Shown here: positions 1-12,778 of the stretch, piece by piece
Layout of the letters: each line of letters starts with the position of its first letter
Numbering within the stretch: the first letter of the stretch is position 1
Source: Lates calcarifer
Lineage: Eukaryota > Chordata > Actinopteri > Centropomidae
Reading direction: 5' to 3'
Assembly: GCF_001640805.2 (NCBI RefSeq)
Contig: NC_066843.1
Location: forward strand, 22,449,742-22,513,741
DNA: 64,000 bases
Made by a program: the position numbers and the translations under genes
Notes under the pieces: model-generated
What the model was told of the DNA's origin: nothing
Seen by the model: only the letters and a program-made list of their open reading frames with translations
The model's database searches: none

Positions 1-904
1 GAATACTAACCTGCTGGAAAAACATTCTCTTGCTGGTACATCTGAGAAATCAGGAGAAGGAGGAAATTAGCACTACATTTACACATGCAAACAGAGAATA
101 TATATATGGAAAGTGATTGCAGACAAAATCATAGGCTCATCAGTTTTAATCTTAGTTGGTTATAAACCCATCTGACATTTGTCAGCATACAAGAAAAAAG
201 TTTTCACTAATTTTATTTACAGTCACTGTCTAAACATTTTCACTGACTGCACTTTGCAGTGTGGTACTAAATATTCCTTTTTATATAATTTCTCTGACGT
301 ACGTATCCACCAATTGGGCTTTCATTCTGTCTCGCAGCAGAACTTTGTCTCCCTCTAAGCCATTGTCTTATTATTTTAACCTTAATATATTTAGACATTA
401 TAAATATATTGGATTGTTGTTAATTTCCCATGTTAATTGTTACCAGAGATTTAAATATTTCATACCAATAAATTGAGCTTTTAAGACAATGATAATTTTA
501 AATGTTCTTGCAGAGTAATATACCATTGAATAAAGTGTGAAGATTTTTCATATATCTTTGATTGACTAAGCATATGATCGCTTGAGAGCTGCCATTAAAA
601 CTTACTTTTACACTTCATTCTAGGTAGGACTTAGTCACCTGATAACTGTGTCTTACTGCTCACTCTCTGCCAAGGACCCTTTTACTTTTCAGCTGGTGCC
701 CCAGGAATGTCCCCACTATTTCTTGAAATTCTAATTCTCACAGTCGCTTGCTTGACTGACCAGCTCGTCAGCACTGAAACCAGCTGCTGCAGTGTTTAGC
801 TGAAATTAAAGCCTCAAGCTGGCCCCACATGCTTGGACCTCAATAAGGTGTGTGTGCTTAAGGCACTAGGCAGGACTAAGCATTTTCTCTTGTGCTGTCT
901 ATAG
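1..904. other. Upstream/intronic sequence of timm29, no exon recognised
   Basis: AT-rich sequence with no convincing coding exon. It ends in a splice acceptor (AG at 903-904) that opens the timm29 coding exon, so at least its right part should be intron. The short first timm29 exon was not found here and may lie left of the window. Confidence 0.5.
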
Positions 905-1566
905 GTGTGTGGTGTCGAAGCCTGGTCTCTGATTATAGAGAGGCATGTAAGGAGATGGTGGTTGGAGCCTGGGAGCGACCAATCAAAGCCACAGCTTACA
1001 CGACTCTGCTAGGTGGGGCCTGGGCCTGTTTCCATACAAAACCAGACCACCCATCCTTTGAGGCAGCTCTGCTCGAGTGCTCCAACCAGCTGGGCCTGCT
1101 GTCTCCATGGATCCGCAATATGACCTCCGATGGCCACGTGCAGAGCCTAGTAAAGCTACGTAATGAGGGCCGCCTCTGCTATGTGAGCCTGGGTCTTCTC
1201 TCTTTGGTTTACTCTGCTAACTACGACCCGGACACTACACTGTACGAAGCCCAGTGCTCCAATCTGTCAGTACGTTGGTGGGAGTTTCCTAAGCAGGTGC
1301 TAGATGTGGGCTTTGCCGGCCGCTGGTGGATCCTGAACTCAAAAATGCAGGACTATGATGTGAATGAGGAAGAGTTCAAGTACTTACCGGCCCATATGCA
1401 GTTAACATCACCACCCAGTGTTCAGGAGGTGGAAAGGAACGAGAAGTTGCACAAAGATTCCTGGTTAGCACTCACCATGGAGGACAAGGAGAAAGAGACA
1501 AGTGTTGTGGACAGAGAGGAGGAAAGGCAAATACAACCACTGAAAGAGGAGCAGACTCAAGCTTAA
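905..1566 (+). CDS. timm29: TIMM29, mitochondrial import inner membrane translocase subunit (last coding exon, partial CDS)
   Basis: TIMM29 is a metazoan subunit of the TIM22 complex, which inserts carrier proteins into the mitochondrial inner membrane. The exon starts after AG at 903-904 with 2 nt completing a split codon, and encodes 219 residues to the TAA at 1564-1566. Resemblance to human TIMM29, judged from memory, is strong throughout: an opening SDYREACKE block, then LLGGAWACF (the probable membrane segment), FEAALLE, RNEGRLCYVSLGLLSLVY, FPKQVLDVGFAGRWWIL and a DVNEEEFKYLPAHMQ block. The C-terminal 30 or so residues are Glu/Lys-rich and look unconserved. A GTG in frame at 892 lies in the intron and is not the start. 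The true start must be in an unseen upstream exon. I am confident of the family and reading frame; the 5' end is missing. Confidence 0.9.
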
Positions 1567-1934
1567 GTGCTGTATGGATAGCAGCAGATACTTTACTGGA
1601 TAGAAGACTGTAACAATTCTTAATCTCATTTGTCATTAAGTGCTTTACATTTTTCAGCATTTGTCCATACTGTCCAGGGGAAGAGAAAATATCTGCACCT
1701 TTGTCTAATCAAAGTTAAACCAACCCCTCAGAATCCTTAGTTGTGTTTTATTTATTCTTGTTTCACAGAATTGCATTTATATTATAGACTAAATGTCAGT
1801 AAATCTGCAGCTATCTAAGATGTTTTATCTCAGTTGTCTCTCTACTCCACCATACTTATAATTAATTATCCAACCAGCCAATGACGTGGCAGCAGTGCAG
1901 TGCATAAAATCAGGCAGATACAGGTCAGTTAATG
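1567..1934. other. 3' flank of timm29
   Basis: Probable 3' UTR and downstream DNA. It is AT-rich, with no further ORF of interest and no unambiguous AATAAA close to the stop codon. Confidence 0.4.
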
Positions 1935-2535
1935 TTCACATCAAACATCAGAGTGATTCTGACTTTGACTGTGACTCACAAGTCATACACAAGTCTTCAG
2001 AGATTATTCAGAATGGTCCGAAAAACAAACAAAAAAAACGTCGAAATGTCTTGTTAATGAGAGAGGCCAGAGGAGAATGGCCAGACTGTTTGGGGCTATG
2101 GTAGAGAGGCTACAGTCAGATAATCCTTTATGTAATGTGTAATGGATAACTCTGTACAACAATGGTATGCAGAAAAGCACCCACCTTCTAATAGCTACAT
2201 CCATGATAATGCAATAAAAGCAAAAGTTGTTCAAATTGGTTTCATGGACATGATTATGCATGACATGGTAAGTGGCCTCCCCAGTCACCAGACCTGAATC
2301 CAACAGAACACCTTCTGGGTGGTAGAGTGGGAGATTTGTAGTGTTAATGTGCATCTGATAAATCTGTAGCAATGAAGTGATGCAGTCATATCAACATGGA
2401 CCTGAATCTCAAGGGAGTGTTTCCAATATCCTGTGGAATCTATGCCACAAAGAATTTAAGCTGTTTTGAGAGCAAATGGAGGCCCTACCCAGTATTAGTA
2501 TGGTGTTCCTAATAAAGTTCTCAGTCAGTGTATTT
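1935..2535 (+). mobile_element. Tc1/mariner transposon relic
   Basis: Decayed copy of a fish Tc1 family. The left part contains the stretch 'agaatggtccgaaaaa' followed by a conserved 'agaggccagaggagaatggccagactg' like block (about 2060-2090). The right part encodes the Tc1 catalytic motif SPDLNPTEH (about 2283-2313) and ends 'gtattagtatggtgttcctaataaag' (about 2493-2518), typical of the terminal sequence. Stops and frameshifts interrupt it. A related relic at 62820-63655 shares the same order of blocks. Confidence 0.75.
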
Positions 2536-3249
2536 TATAAGATCATCACGTTTTTTAATTGTAAAATCCTAATCTGGAATGTACAGTTACCTTTGTAAAT
2601 TAAAGTTGTGTAGTTAAGTGTAGTAAAAAGTAGTAGATGTTCGAAGTAGCATAATGTGGAAATACTCTAGTACATCCCATGAGGGAGTCAAACATCAACT
2701 TTCCCTGATAACCCAACCATAGGGAGAAGGAGATTTGAATCACAATAAGGTCAAAAGTGGCTCATGATGTGATGTAGGTCATAAGCCAGGGGTAATTCTT
2801 AAGTTTTCAATAGTGACCAGTTTTTAGATTTGGCCACCAGAGGGTGTTCTAATGCCAAATATATATGGGCCTAGCTCCAGCCAAGGCAGCCGTAGCACAG
2901 TGCATTGTATTAGATGTTGCTGAATATCTATAGTTTCACATTTCATGATACACTAATAATAGCAGCAGTGAGTAGACAGTTAACTTCATTGGGCTTTCAT
3001 TCTGGAGTCCTGGCTTCAGAATTGTAGCTTTTACCTTTTTCTATCCGATTGCCCCATTTATACATCCCTTTCCTACAAAGCAAATACACACTGCTTTCCA
3101 GGTTTCACTTTCTCCTGTACTATAGATCACTGTAGTAATAAATGTCTGCAACTACAATGATGTGGGTGTGTTGGTATGGAGGTCAGAGTGTGGTGTGTAT
3201 ATGTATATTTTATTTATTTATTTCTGTGCCTTTCCTTCTGTGCCTTTTT
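2536..3249. other. Intergenic, nothing recognised
   Basis: AT-rich DNA without a recognisable gene or a repeat that I can name. Confidence 0.4.
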
Positions 3250-3363
3250 TATATTATATTTTTATCCTTTCTTTTTTATTTTTGTCACTCTTGGTTCTTG
3301 CTGCTGTAACATGTAAATTTCCCACAAATGGGATAAATAAAGTCTATTGTATCTTATCTTATT
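3250..3363 (+). mobile_element. 3' tail of a non-LTR retrotransposon
   Basis: The sequence ends 'gtaaatttcccacaaatggg' then 'ataaataaagtc' and short A/T-rich repeats, the usual form of a fish LINE 3' end. No coding part remains, so the clade is not assigned. Confidence 0.5.
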
Positions 3364-3372
3364 GGAAAATTA

Positions 3373-3461
3373 ATATGTGTGTGTGTGTGTGTGTGTGTAC
3401 AGTTAGAGAGGTAGAAATGATATTGTCCTGCAGATGACAATTTCCATCCCTGTCTCTCCCA

Positions 3462-3493
<32 letters not shown>

Positions 3494-3613
3494 TATACAC
3501 ACACTTTCACCCACCCACTCACACACACATACACACGTGCACGTGCAAGCACAGGCCACGTCATATGTGAAGTATATTTCTGTACATGAAAAATAGGCTA
3601 TTGAGCTTTGAAG

Positions 3614-3650
<37 letters not shown>
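3373..3650. repeat. Microsatellite cluster (TG)n, (TC)n(AC)n, (TG)n
   Basis: Three dinucleotide tracts lie together: TG at about 3375-3398, a CT-then-CA tract at about 3459-3545, and TG at about 3613-3648. The open frames across them (repeated Cys-Val or Thr-His) are artefacts. Confidence 0.9.
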
Positions 3651-3807
3651 TAGGTGTCCTGGTGTCTCTACATGATTGCATGTCAATATGGGCCAACACT
3701 AGGTGGCTCTCATGGCACAATTTTTGGTGATAGTGAAAGTGTGGATAATGGATATGGATGGATATGAATTTTAAAAACCAGCATCATCATGTAATGTATC
3801 ATGTAAG

Positions 3808-5590
3808 GCTGGCATGTCCAATGTTCGGCCCGAGGGCCAACTGCGGCCTGTGGTCAAATTCTATACGGCCCGCAGCGTCTCTCATAAAATGTATCATTTA
3901 TGGCCCAAAGCACTGTGGCCGGAGCATGTAAAATACACACGTTAAAAAAAGAAGTACCTTTATACTTCACCAAAAGGTGGCAGCAGCTCTGTAGCCACCC
4001 TCTGACTGCGTGACCCCTGCTGTGACCCTTTCCAGCCAACTTCTGAAATGGTGACTGTAATTAAAAGAAGGAAAGTTGTCTGTGAGGGACGTCGCTTCCA
4101 GGACAGATAGAAATTACAGTATTTTTTCACTGAAATATGAAACAGTTGTGTTTGCCTAATTTGTCAAGAGACTGTGGCCGTGTATAAAGAATTCAACGTC
4201 AGGAGACACTACCAGTCAGAACATGCTAACACATTGGACAAGCTATCGGGAAGCGAGCGATGGAAGCTGCTTTAGCTTCACAGCAGCGGTTTTTCCACAA
4301 GAGCCCGCGAGTCAAATGAAAATGCCACAAAAGCTAGCTACGAGGTGGCGATGCTAACTGCTAAATACTGCAAACCTTTTGCAGAGGGTGAGTTCCTCAA
4401 AGACTGTGTTATGAAAATAGTGGAGAACATCTGTCCAGAGAAGAAGCAAGAGTTTGCCAGTGTTTGCCTGGCTGTAGCACGGAGAGTTGAAGACATATCA
4501 TTGGATATTAAGAGACAGTTGGGCGCCAGAGGAGCGGACTTAGCCTGCGATGAAAGCACGGATGCAACAAGTTCTCTGCGCAGAACATCTCACATATGAT
4601 CATGTTATGAAACTGGTGATAAAGACTAAAGCCCTGTGCCACCGCCAGTTTCAACAGTTCCTACTCGACATCCAGGCTGAATACGGAGATGTTGTATCAC
4701 ACCGATATAAGATGGTTCAGTCGGGGGTCTGCACTACAGCGCCTTTTCTCTCTCAGGGGAGAAAAACAATTCTTGGCAAAAAAAAGGGACAACCGATCAG
4801 AACTATCTGATCCTGTTTGGCTGGCAGATTTGGCGTTTTTAGGTGACACAACAAAACATCTGAACTCGCTGAACATGGTTCTTTAGGGGCACAGTGCAGC
4901 GGTGAGTCAAATGTATGCACACATCAAATCCTTCGGAATCAAGCTGCAAGTTTCTCACAAACAGAGCCCGATACCACACATTTCCCAGCGTTGCACAAAG
5001 TAATGGGCAGTTTTCCGTTGGACAATATCAGTGCGCAGACCAGGAGGTATGTACCAGACATCGCACCTCTGGCTGTGGAGTTTCAACAACGACTCGGGGA
5101 TTTTGCAGTTATTGAAAAGGAGATCACGCTTCTCTCTTCTCTGTAGATCCCGATGATGCTCCGCACCAGAACTTTAATAAGAACCATGTGAGAACAAGAC
5201 TAAGTGACTCTCACCTGCGTGACATTTTGCTTGTCAAAACCACTGTCTTCGAACCAGACCTGGCCTGTGTACTGCAGTCCAGATCTCAGTATCACCCCTC
5301 ACATCAGTGCCAGCAAATCTCTTGGTTTGGTCAGCTGAGATGAATACATTCTAGATTCTGTGTTTAAAATTTGTTTTGTGTTGGTCAAAAACACAGTTAT
5401 AAATATGCACTTGGACTTATGGGACTTTATATATTGCACTTCTTAATAAGTGTTGGTGTTATGTACCTGCAGGAGTGACATTGGAGGCATGTTCATACGT
5501 TCTGAACTTAAAAGTTGACAGAAAACATTTAATTACTAATAATAAGTCATGTTTTAAAATAAACTGTTGTGTCAACTGTGTTGACTTGGC
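3808..5590 (+). mobile_element. hAT superfamily transposase relic (ZBED5/GTF2IRD2-like)
   Basis: The region opens with a GCGGCCCG-type terminal segment (about 3820-3870). It then encodes, in broken frames, a BED-finger-like block (VCLICQETVAVYKEFNVRRH, about 4150-4212), followed by KPFAEGEFLKDC and CPEKKQEFASV (4345-4560), then YHTDIRWFSRGSALQRLF and LSDPVWLADLAFLGD (4689-4886), and finally a VRTRLSDSHLRDILLVK block (about 5188-5240). These are the successive blocks of the hAT transposase family domesticated in mammals as ZBED5 and the GTF2IRD2 C-terminus. Several frameshifts and stops make it inactive. The termini are estimated and no target duplication was identified. Confidence 0.8.
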
Positions 5591-8500
5591 TTGTAAAATC
5601 ACTTGAACGTATAGACAGAAGAAAAGTTACTTGGAGAGCACGTGGCTAAAGAACAAAAGCAATAACAGTGATAAAGTGCAGAAATGGCTATGAGCAATTT
5701 TCAGCTAAAAGCAAGAGCAAAATAATACCTTACTGTTTTATCCCTGTGTAATGATGTCGCATTTGAAGGTGTGGTAATGGTGGACTCCTCCAATCAGGGC
5801 TCTTTGTTGTCTCAGTCGGGCTTTCTTTCAAAACTGAACCGTTTAATTTGGGGTTCATGCACACAGCTTCCACCATGACCCATTAACACAGTAAACAAGA
5901 CTATATATGAAACTTACTGGTGCTATTATTGACAAGAAAGAAACAATGCACATGTGGACCATGTATCAGTGCACCAATCACAAATCTTTATACAAGCAGT
6001 TTTTCAACTAAATAAAACAATGGATTGTTGATTCAAGACAAAGACTGAGAGTCTGTTGTTTTGGTTTGCCACAGAGACAGACACCTTCACCTCTGCATAT
6101 CAAATGCAGAATTTCCATTATTTGGAGATTTGATTCTTCCATTTGTCTTGTCTCATTGGTATTGTTTTTAATCCTACCACTTCTCTGCAGTGAATCTCTG
6201 ATGTTTTAGAAGCTGGTGTTTCCTGGGAGTAAGTAGGTTTTTGTTTGTGTTTCAAATCAACTTGATAGTTTGAGTGTGAGAAAAATAAGAGGTAGATCAT
6301 TTGGGTCCATTAACAAACATAAATAACATAAACAACTGACTCTTTAATGGCCTGTGGCTGATGCCAGGCCAGGTTTCCACTACAAAGTATTCAGTTTACA
6401 CTGGCTTCTTGAAAAGTGTTAACAGTATGATGACTGAGTATTCTGATTTTTGCATTTATTTATTTTAATTTTTTAGTAAAGTAAATGTAACAATACTTAA
6501 CTAAAAAGCTCTATTGCAAATAAAAGTCTTGCATTCAGTTAAGTTAAAGTATTATCAATAAAATGTAATTAAAATATGACTTATGAAAGGGAAGAAGTAA
6601 CAGGCTTAAAGGCAGAGTAAGACATCCTGGAGAAAGACTGTTGACATTCAAACTCAGCAGCAAAACAAGGAAACCCGCACTAACACCTGGCTGAGGAGGA
6701 AAATTAGAGAATCGAGTGTGTCGGCTTTTTCATAGCTGAAGCAAAACAAACATAAAATGTCATCAAAGTAAAAACACAGTATCTGCAACATAAAATAAAA
6801 ACTAACAAACTAGTGGTTTAGATTGTTTTTACAGAACTACAGTGACTAAAGACAGGCTGTAGATTTATAGCTTTGCTGACAGGGAAGTTAACTTCACCTG
6901 GCATAGCGTTTCAAATTATGCATCAATCCCACTGTACTCGCAAACTTTGTTTTCAGGTCTTTGTGTCTTTAAAAGCTGTGTGATACATTAAGTGCAGTGA
7001 CGCTCAGTGGCTGCAGACAGTGATACTCACAACTCAAATGCTCTGTTGGCTAAAGTAATGTCAAGGAAAAACAGAGCAATCTCTGCCTCTGTTTTCAGGC
7101 TTTTGAGCTCTTTCTCTCGCTCTTCTGCTGGAAAGCAGCACCAGTGTTGATGTGGATCCTCCCCCTGGCCTGATCATTGCATTTCTTTTTACATTCATGC
7201 TCTCTGTCCATCCTTGCTTGCCATCTTTCCATCTTTCTTGCTCCCACTGCCCACCTCCTGTGCACGAGCACGAATGTCATAATTGGGCTGCATTAATCCA
7301 CTTCATTTCTAAGCCAATTCTAGTCCCAGGACTGTATAGAACACTAGATTTATTTTCAACACACACACAGGGGCAGCTAGTGGACTATTAGGAGATATTC
7401 CATGAATTTGAATTAATGTGCATCAGTTTATAATTGCTACCCCTACTTTTAAGCATGGAACAATGAAGCATAGGGTGGACCATCATAGAGAGCAGCAACT
7501 AAATTTTATATGAGTAGTGGTTAATTGTCAATTTTACAATTTTACTACATCAGGCTTTTATAATTGTACAACAGCAGAGTTAATTATTATTAAGTCTTGA
7601 TAGCCTATGTAACAAGGTGCCAACTTCTGTGATTTCACTTGAAAGAGCAAGTCATGGGAGAGCCACACCATTTGATTTGATTACTCAAAAATCTCATCTA
7701 CGTACAAGCTAATATTAATTACATTTTAAGATGTGATTCTTCAAATTCCATAAAATGGGGCAAACCCCAGTGTCATTGGTAAATATCATCTCCAGAAGAA
7801 AAATGCTAGTGTTAGTCTATTAACAAACTACACCACAGTTGCATGACATCAGCATCATTACCACTAAGCTTCCAAATTGAAATTCAATTCAATGTGCTTA
7901 CCTCTTCTACAAAAGTCTTTCTTCTTAGAAAGTTAGTGGTAGTTTGCAAGAACGCAAGTAAACACAACAAAGTTACAACTGTAGACTGGTGACTAGATCT
8001 GCTTTTGTGTGCTGTGATATGACATCAGTGTTTTCTGTAGTCTCATTTAGCCTCTCATTAGCAACCGCCTTTTTTAAGTCATGTAAAAGTTGACCCATTG
8101 GACTTTGCTGAGGCACTGAAAGTGCTAAAACACTAGCTTATTTCTGGGTTTTAGGACTCATTCCTGCATCACTCATCCATGCAAGCGGTATTCAGTTTTT
8201 GACAGATTCGGTCACAAAAGACCAATGCAATTGAAAAGGAAGATTTCCACACACACATTTTACATACATAGACCCCCATCATCCTATGCAGTTGTGCAAG
8301 ACTGTACTGTACCATGTTCACCATCAGTTTAGCTGTTAGCATGCTTACATTAGCTCATTTTAGTTAGTTGAGGCTGTCTGACCAACCAACCAGCTTACTG
8401 ATTATTACTGACTGATCATCTGACCATACCTAAAGCCAAACTGCTAGCATAGATAAAAAGCACTATCACCATGGCTGTTTGCTGCTGTAAGACATTTAAT

Positions 8501-9539
8501 CGACTTTCAGCATATAAATGTGAACAAAAGATAACATATTATTCTCTAATAGTGGCTGTATGCCTCAATAAGATCACTGATTTGAGTTCATATTTCAGCG
8601 TATTCTTTTTACTACAACAATTTAACATGTAAGTAAGTAAAATGTGCAGAGGAATATGTTATGTTATATATGGTGTTGCTTTGTTTCTTTTGTTTCCCTT
8701 GTGTGGTGTATCCTCTCAAACGTCTTCTGTCCGCATCTCCCTCTATCTTCACCTTATGGCCTTTATTGACTCCTGTACTCCTATCCATCCTACCCCCTCC
8801 TCTAGCTCAGACAGTGAGTCTGTTACCATAGCGGTCAGCAAGGACAGTCACCGTCAGCAACATACTGCATTTTTTCTTCAAATGCAAAAATAAGATTGGT
8901 GAGGTGAGAGACATCATCTGATCATTTGCAAAGAGTATTATCAAACATGATCACATTTCTAAATGCCTTTTTTTGACTATTGCATTGGAAAATGGTCAGT
9001 GCCCTACGAAAACATTAAGCTGAAGATGTGGCTCTGTGGTACACATCACAAGTCAAGACAAGTCATTTTCTGTCTGCTAATATCAATCTAGGTGTTAGGT
9101 GAGCTCATGAATGATGCTGACATTATTTTTGACCTCACTTTTCTTACCTCAACTAAACTCACTAACCCTACGAGGGGAGAGCAGAAGGTGATGAAGGAGG
9201 CAGGGTAAAAAAAAAAGGGGAAAAAAACCAACAAAAAAACGAGGGGGGTGGGGGATGTCTGTCTGGCCACCATGTTGACCTCATTGACCACAGCAGGACC
9301 AGGCTCGTAAGCATCCACACATATCCACACAATGACACACACACACTTGGAGCGACCTAATCAATATGTAACTGAGAAAGGAGGGAGGATGATGGAGGAC
9401 ATGGGGGGATAGGTTGCAGAAGATGGAGGAGGGTAAAGGAACAGTGTCAGTGAAAATACAAGTAAAGAGGGCAGTGTTTGGGTGGTGCTAATGGATGCAA
9501 ACCACATAAACAGAGACATGATTGATGTTAAACCCATTT
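5591..9539. other. Intergenic, no gene recognised
   Basis: About 4 kb of AT-rich DNA. Short ORFs (for example + strand 7152-7391 and 8642-8893) have no family resemblance and no convincing splice context. There is a purine-rich stretch near 9180-9250. No transposon with recognisable coding remnants was seen. Confidence 0.5.
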
Positions 9540-10850
9540 TATGTGTGAGTGTATGTACATGATACAGGCACATGTGATTTTCATATTTTACATTTAAATT
9601 CAAGACTTTACATGTGAAAATGTTTTATCATAAATGATCATGTCAAACATCTTTTCACATGTGATATGCTTGTGATCCCACAATACACTTCACATGCATA
9701 GAAATTCACCAGTAAACACATGGTTTGTCATCAAGATGTACACTTGTGATGTACATACATTCTATATATGTAACATACAGCATTGTCTGAAAATATTTTA
9801 AATGTAATATCACATGAAAGAAATGTACAGTTGACATGTATTTGATGACAACTGATTCGATGATTTGTACGTCACTTGATGCATATAGTATTTCAGATAT
9901 CCACATGTAAAATGTAAGACACATTCATTCACACACAATCAATTTCATATATAACATTACATGTGAAACACACTTCACATGTGACAATTTCACCTGGTAT
10001 TTCAAATGTAAAACAGCATTTCACAGGCAATAAAGTTAGATAATGTAAGCATGTGATTGTCAATTATTTAACTTATGAAATGAAATGAACATAATTCACG
10101 TGAAAACATTTCATATATGATATTCACATTATGCTAGCAATTTTCAGATATTTAAACTGTGATAAATCCATGTTATATAAGCACACATGATTTTCAGGTG
10201 TATGAGATGTACAACATATATCATGTGATACTAATTTCACAATGGTAACACAGGATTTTCAAATATTTCACGAGAAATGTACATTATGCACATTATCTAA
10301 AAATAGAAATAAAACACTCAAGAAACCATCAATATCACATGTAATAAATTATATATGAAAAACATAGTTTAACCAATAGGCATATATAGCTTAAAAAATG
10401 TGAAACAGCATTGAATTTGCATCATACAGGCAAATGTGATTTTCAGATATTCCACATTTAAATGTATGTCAAGTACAGTGTGAAACCGCTTTTCACTGTA
10501 TTAAACTAATATGATGAATGCACTTGAATCTTTTAAATGTTAGGGGACAGCACATATGAAGCAAATTTTAGATGAGACAAATTTACATGATACATATGGA
10601 CACACACACAGAGATTTTCAGATATGTCACATATAAAACAGCATCACATCACAAAAATTCACATATATTATTTCACATACAGTATTTCTACACATTTAAA
10701 TACACATACATTCACTGTTCAGTACATGGGGGTTTTGATCATTTTACATGTGAAGATTTGTCTTTTACACATGAAAATACAAATACAAAGGATAATAAAA
10801 TTACCATACATATTATGAACTTTAGTAATTATTTTAGGAACTATATAAAG
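9540..10850. repeat. Degenerate AT-rich array with CACATGTGA / ATTTTCAGATAT motifs
   Basis: Two motifs recur in diverged form: a near-palindromic TTCACATGTGAA and a GATTTTCAGATATT block. The second is near 9577, 9888, 9990, 10137, 10192, 10252, 10438 and 10614. Spacings of about 55, 61, 110, 176, 185 and 314 bp fit multiples of roughly 60 bp, which suggests an old tandem array of a ~60-bp unit. The unit length is my inference from spacing. Confidence 0.6.
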
Positions 10851-10975
10851 AATTCAGTCATTGCATAAAAAATACATTGACTTGTACTTGGAAAACAGCT
10901 CCTACTAAGATGATGATAATGCCAGCAGGCACGACATGCAGCTGCATCAAAAGGGTTAACTGTCTGGGTGTGAGA

Positions 10976-11013
<38 letters not shown>

Positions 11014-11980
11014 GTGTTGGAGGGGTGTCAGTAAGTGCAGCTCTATAATGTCAGTCTTGGAGTGTGAACATGTTTGAAGGCACCAGTGAGGGAAAAGGAG
11101 GAGGAGATAGTGAAGGAGGGCAAAGTGAAAGAGGAGTGGAGGAGGGGTGTCTGGTAGACAGAGAAAAGGAGGGAGGGAAAGAGAAAGAGAGGGGGGGAGG
11201 AGAGACAAGCCTAGTGTGCACAATATTCATTCAAACTGACAGAGGCTGTGTGTGTCCTGGTTTGCACTTCCCATTGCTCCTCGCTCTCTCTCAACCTTGC
11301 TCTCTCTCTTTTTCTCTCCTCTGTCTCGCTCCCTCTCTTTCTCTCTCCAGACAGTCTGCAGTTTACAGCAGCAGGAAGGAGACACTCGACAGCCACTGGA
11401 GAGGACTAAAGAAAGAGAGAGATTGTGATAAATGACAGACATGGAGAAGGAGCTGTAGGGAGGGAAACAGGGAGAAGGAAGCAAGAGAAAAGTAGTGATT
11501 TGGAGAATAGGTGATGGGTAAAAGATGACAGCAGAGGATGAAAGAGAGAGAGAGAGTGGCGCCTTGGCTTTTCAATGGGAGGGGTAAAAAAAAAAGGAGA
11601 AATGGAGACAGAGGAATGCAGAGAAAGAGGGACAGCGACACTACTGCTCCTGCAGAAGAGGATGTTGGGTAAGTCAGTTTGCACCATCATTTCCTACATT
11701 TTTTCAGTTGGATTATTGTGCATGCGGCAGGACTCTGATCCCAGAGCAGCCCTGACTGTGGGAGAGGCTGCTTGCCGGCAGACATGAATGCAATGTGACA
11801 GTGTGTCAGTGGATGTTTGTCGACACCGATGTACATGCAGAATGCAATGCCAAGGAGGAACGCCCAGAGAGGCAGGAAAAGAGCGCAGAGTTAAGCATGG
11901 AAATGGATGTAGTAAAGAACACCAAGGTAGCATGCTAACACAGAAGTGAGTGTATTCACACAATGTGGATTTTCATTCAT
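10851..11980. other. Purine-rich block, possible 5' UTR or promoter, no protein recognised
   Basis: After a (TG)n tract at about 10978-11018 the + strand is GA-rich (11085-11215), then CT-rich (11280-11350), then GA-rich again (11400-11660). It ends at ATGTTGG followed by a good donor (GTAAGT at 11669). This composition and the donor resemble a 5' UTR exon, but several upstream ATGs and stops exist and no downstream exon can be tied to it. Confidence 0.3.
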
Positions 11981-12719
11981 AATTTCTCATGCGACTGCCT
12001 GTGTGTGTGTGTGTGTGTGTGTGCCTGTGTGTTTGTCACAAGTGTGCATTTGTTTTTTAGGAATTTGTATGCATGCATGTGACTACCTATATAGATAAGC
12101 ATTTTGCATATGTGTGTGTTGCATGTGTTTGTGTTTGTTGGCTGTCCCAGTTGAAGTGAGTGACAATTAGGCTAAAGTGCTGATGTAGTCTGTCTGAGCC
12201 AGGTAGTGATATTATACATACATAACTGTGACATCACTCACACACACATTTAGGCATTAATACCGTATTCTTAAACACAGCACAATCCAGTTGTAAAAAG
12301 CTACTTTTAAAAAACACCTAATTCTGCCAGTAAACCCACCTACACACTCTCAGCAAAGCACAGACAACAGTGAACTCAACTCAGGTCACTTCAAAACACA
12401 CTCTTCCATGCACACACACATATACACAAAAACAGACCAGCAGTTTCCCTAGTAATGGTGGTGCCTTCCATGAACCCATTCACCGTGGGGTCACAGGTTC
12501 AAGTCCCTGGAGGGGGAGGGGGAGTAAGTAAGCGATTGGTAGAGTGAGGGAGGGAGAGTTGGGGGGGGGGCAACTCTCACTCACTTACTCACTGCCCCCC
12601 CCCCACACCCTCTGCATGTCTCTTGTGTCTCCTTTTACCCTCCCCCCCTTTTTCTTTATCTCACAGCCACAATCTGTCTTCTTATTCAGAACCACATATA
12701 TTGACATGCAACCATGCAT

Positions 12720-12778
<59 letters not shown>

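Noticed and set aside
892..904. GTG start for timm29
   Set aside because: These bases are the end of an intron; the acceptor AG is at 903-904.
10572..10868. 98-aa + strand ORF
   Set aside because: It lies wholly inside the degenerate CACATGTG array; the His/Thr-rich translation reflects repeat composition.
11064..11690. Overlapping ORFs of up to 123 aa on both strands
   Set aside because: GA- and CT-rich low-complexity DNA gives long frames rich in Glu/Arg or Ser/Leu. No family resemblance.
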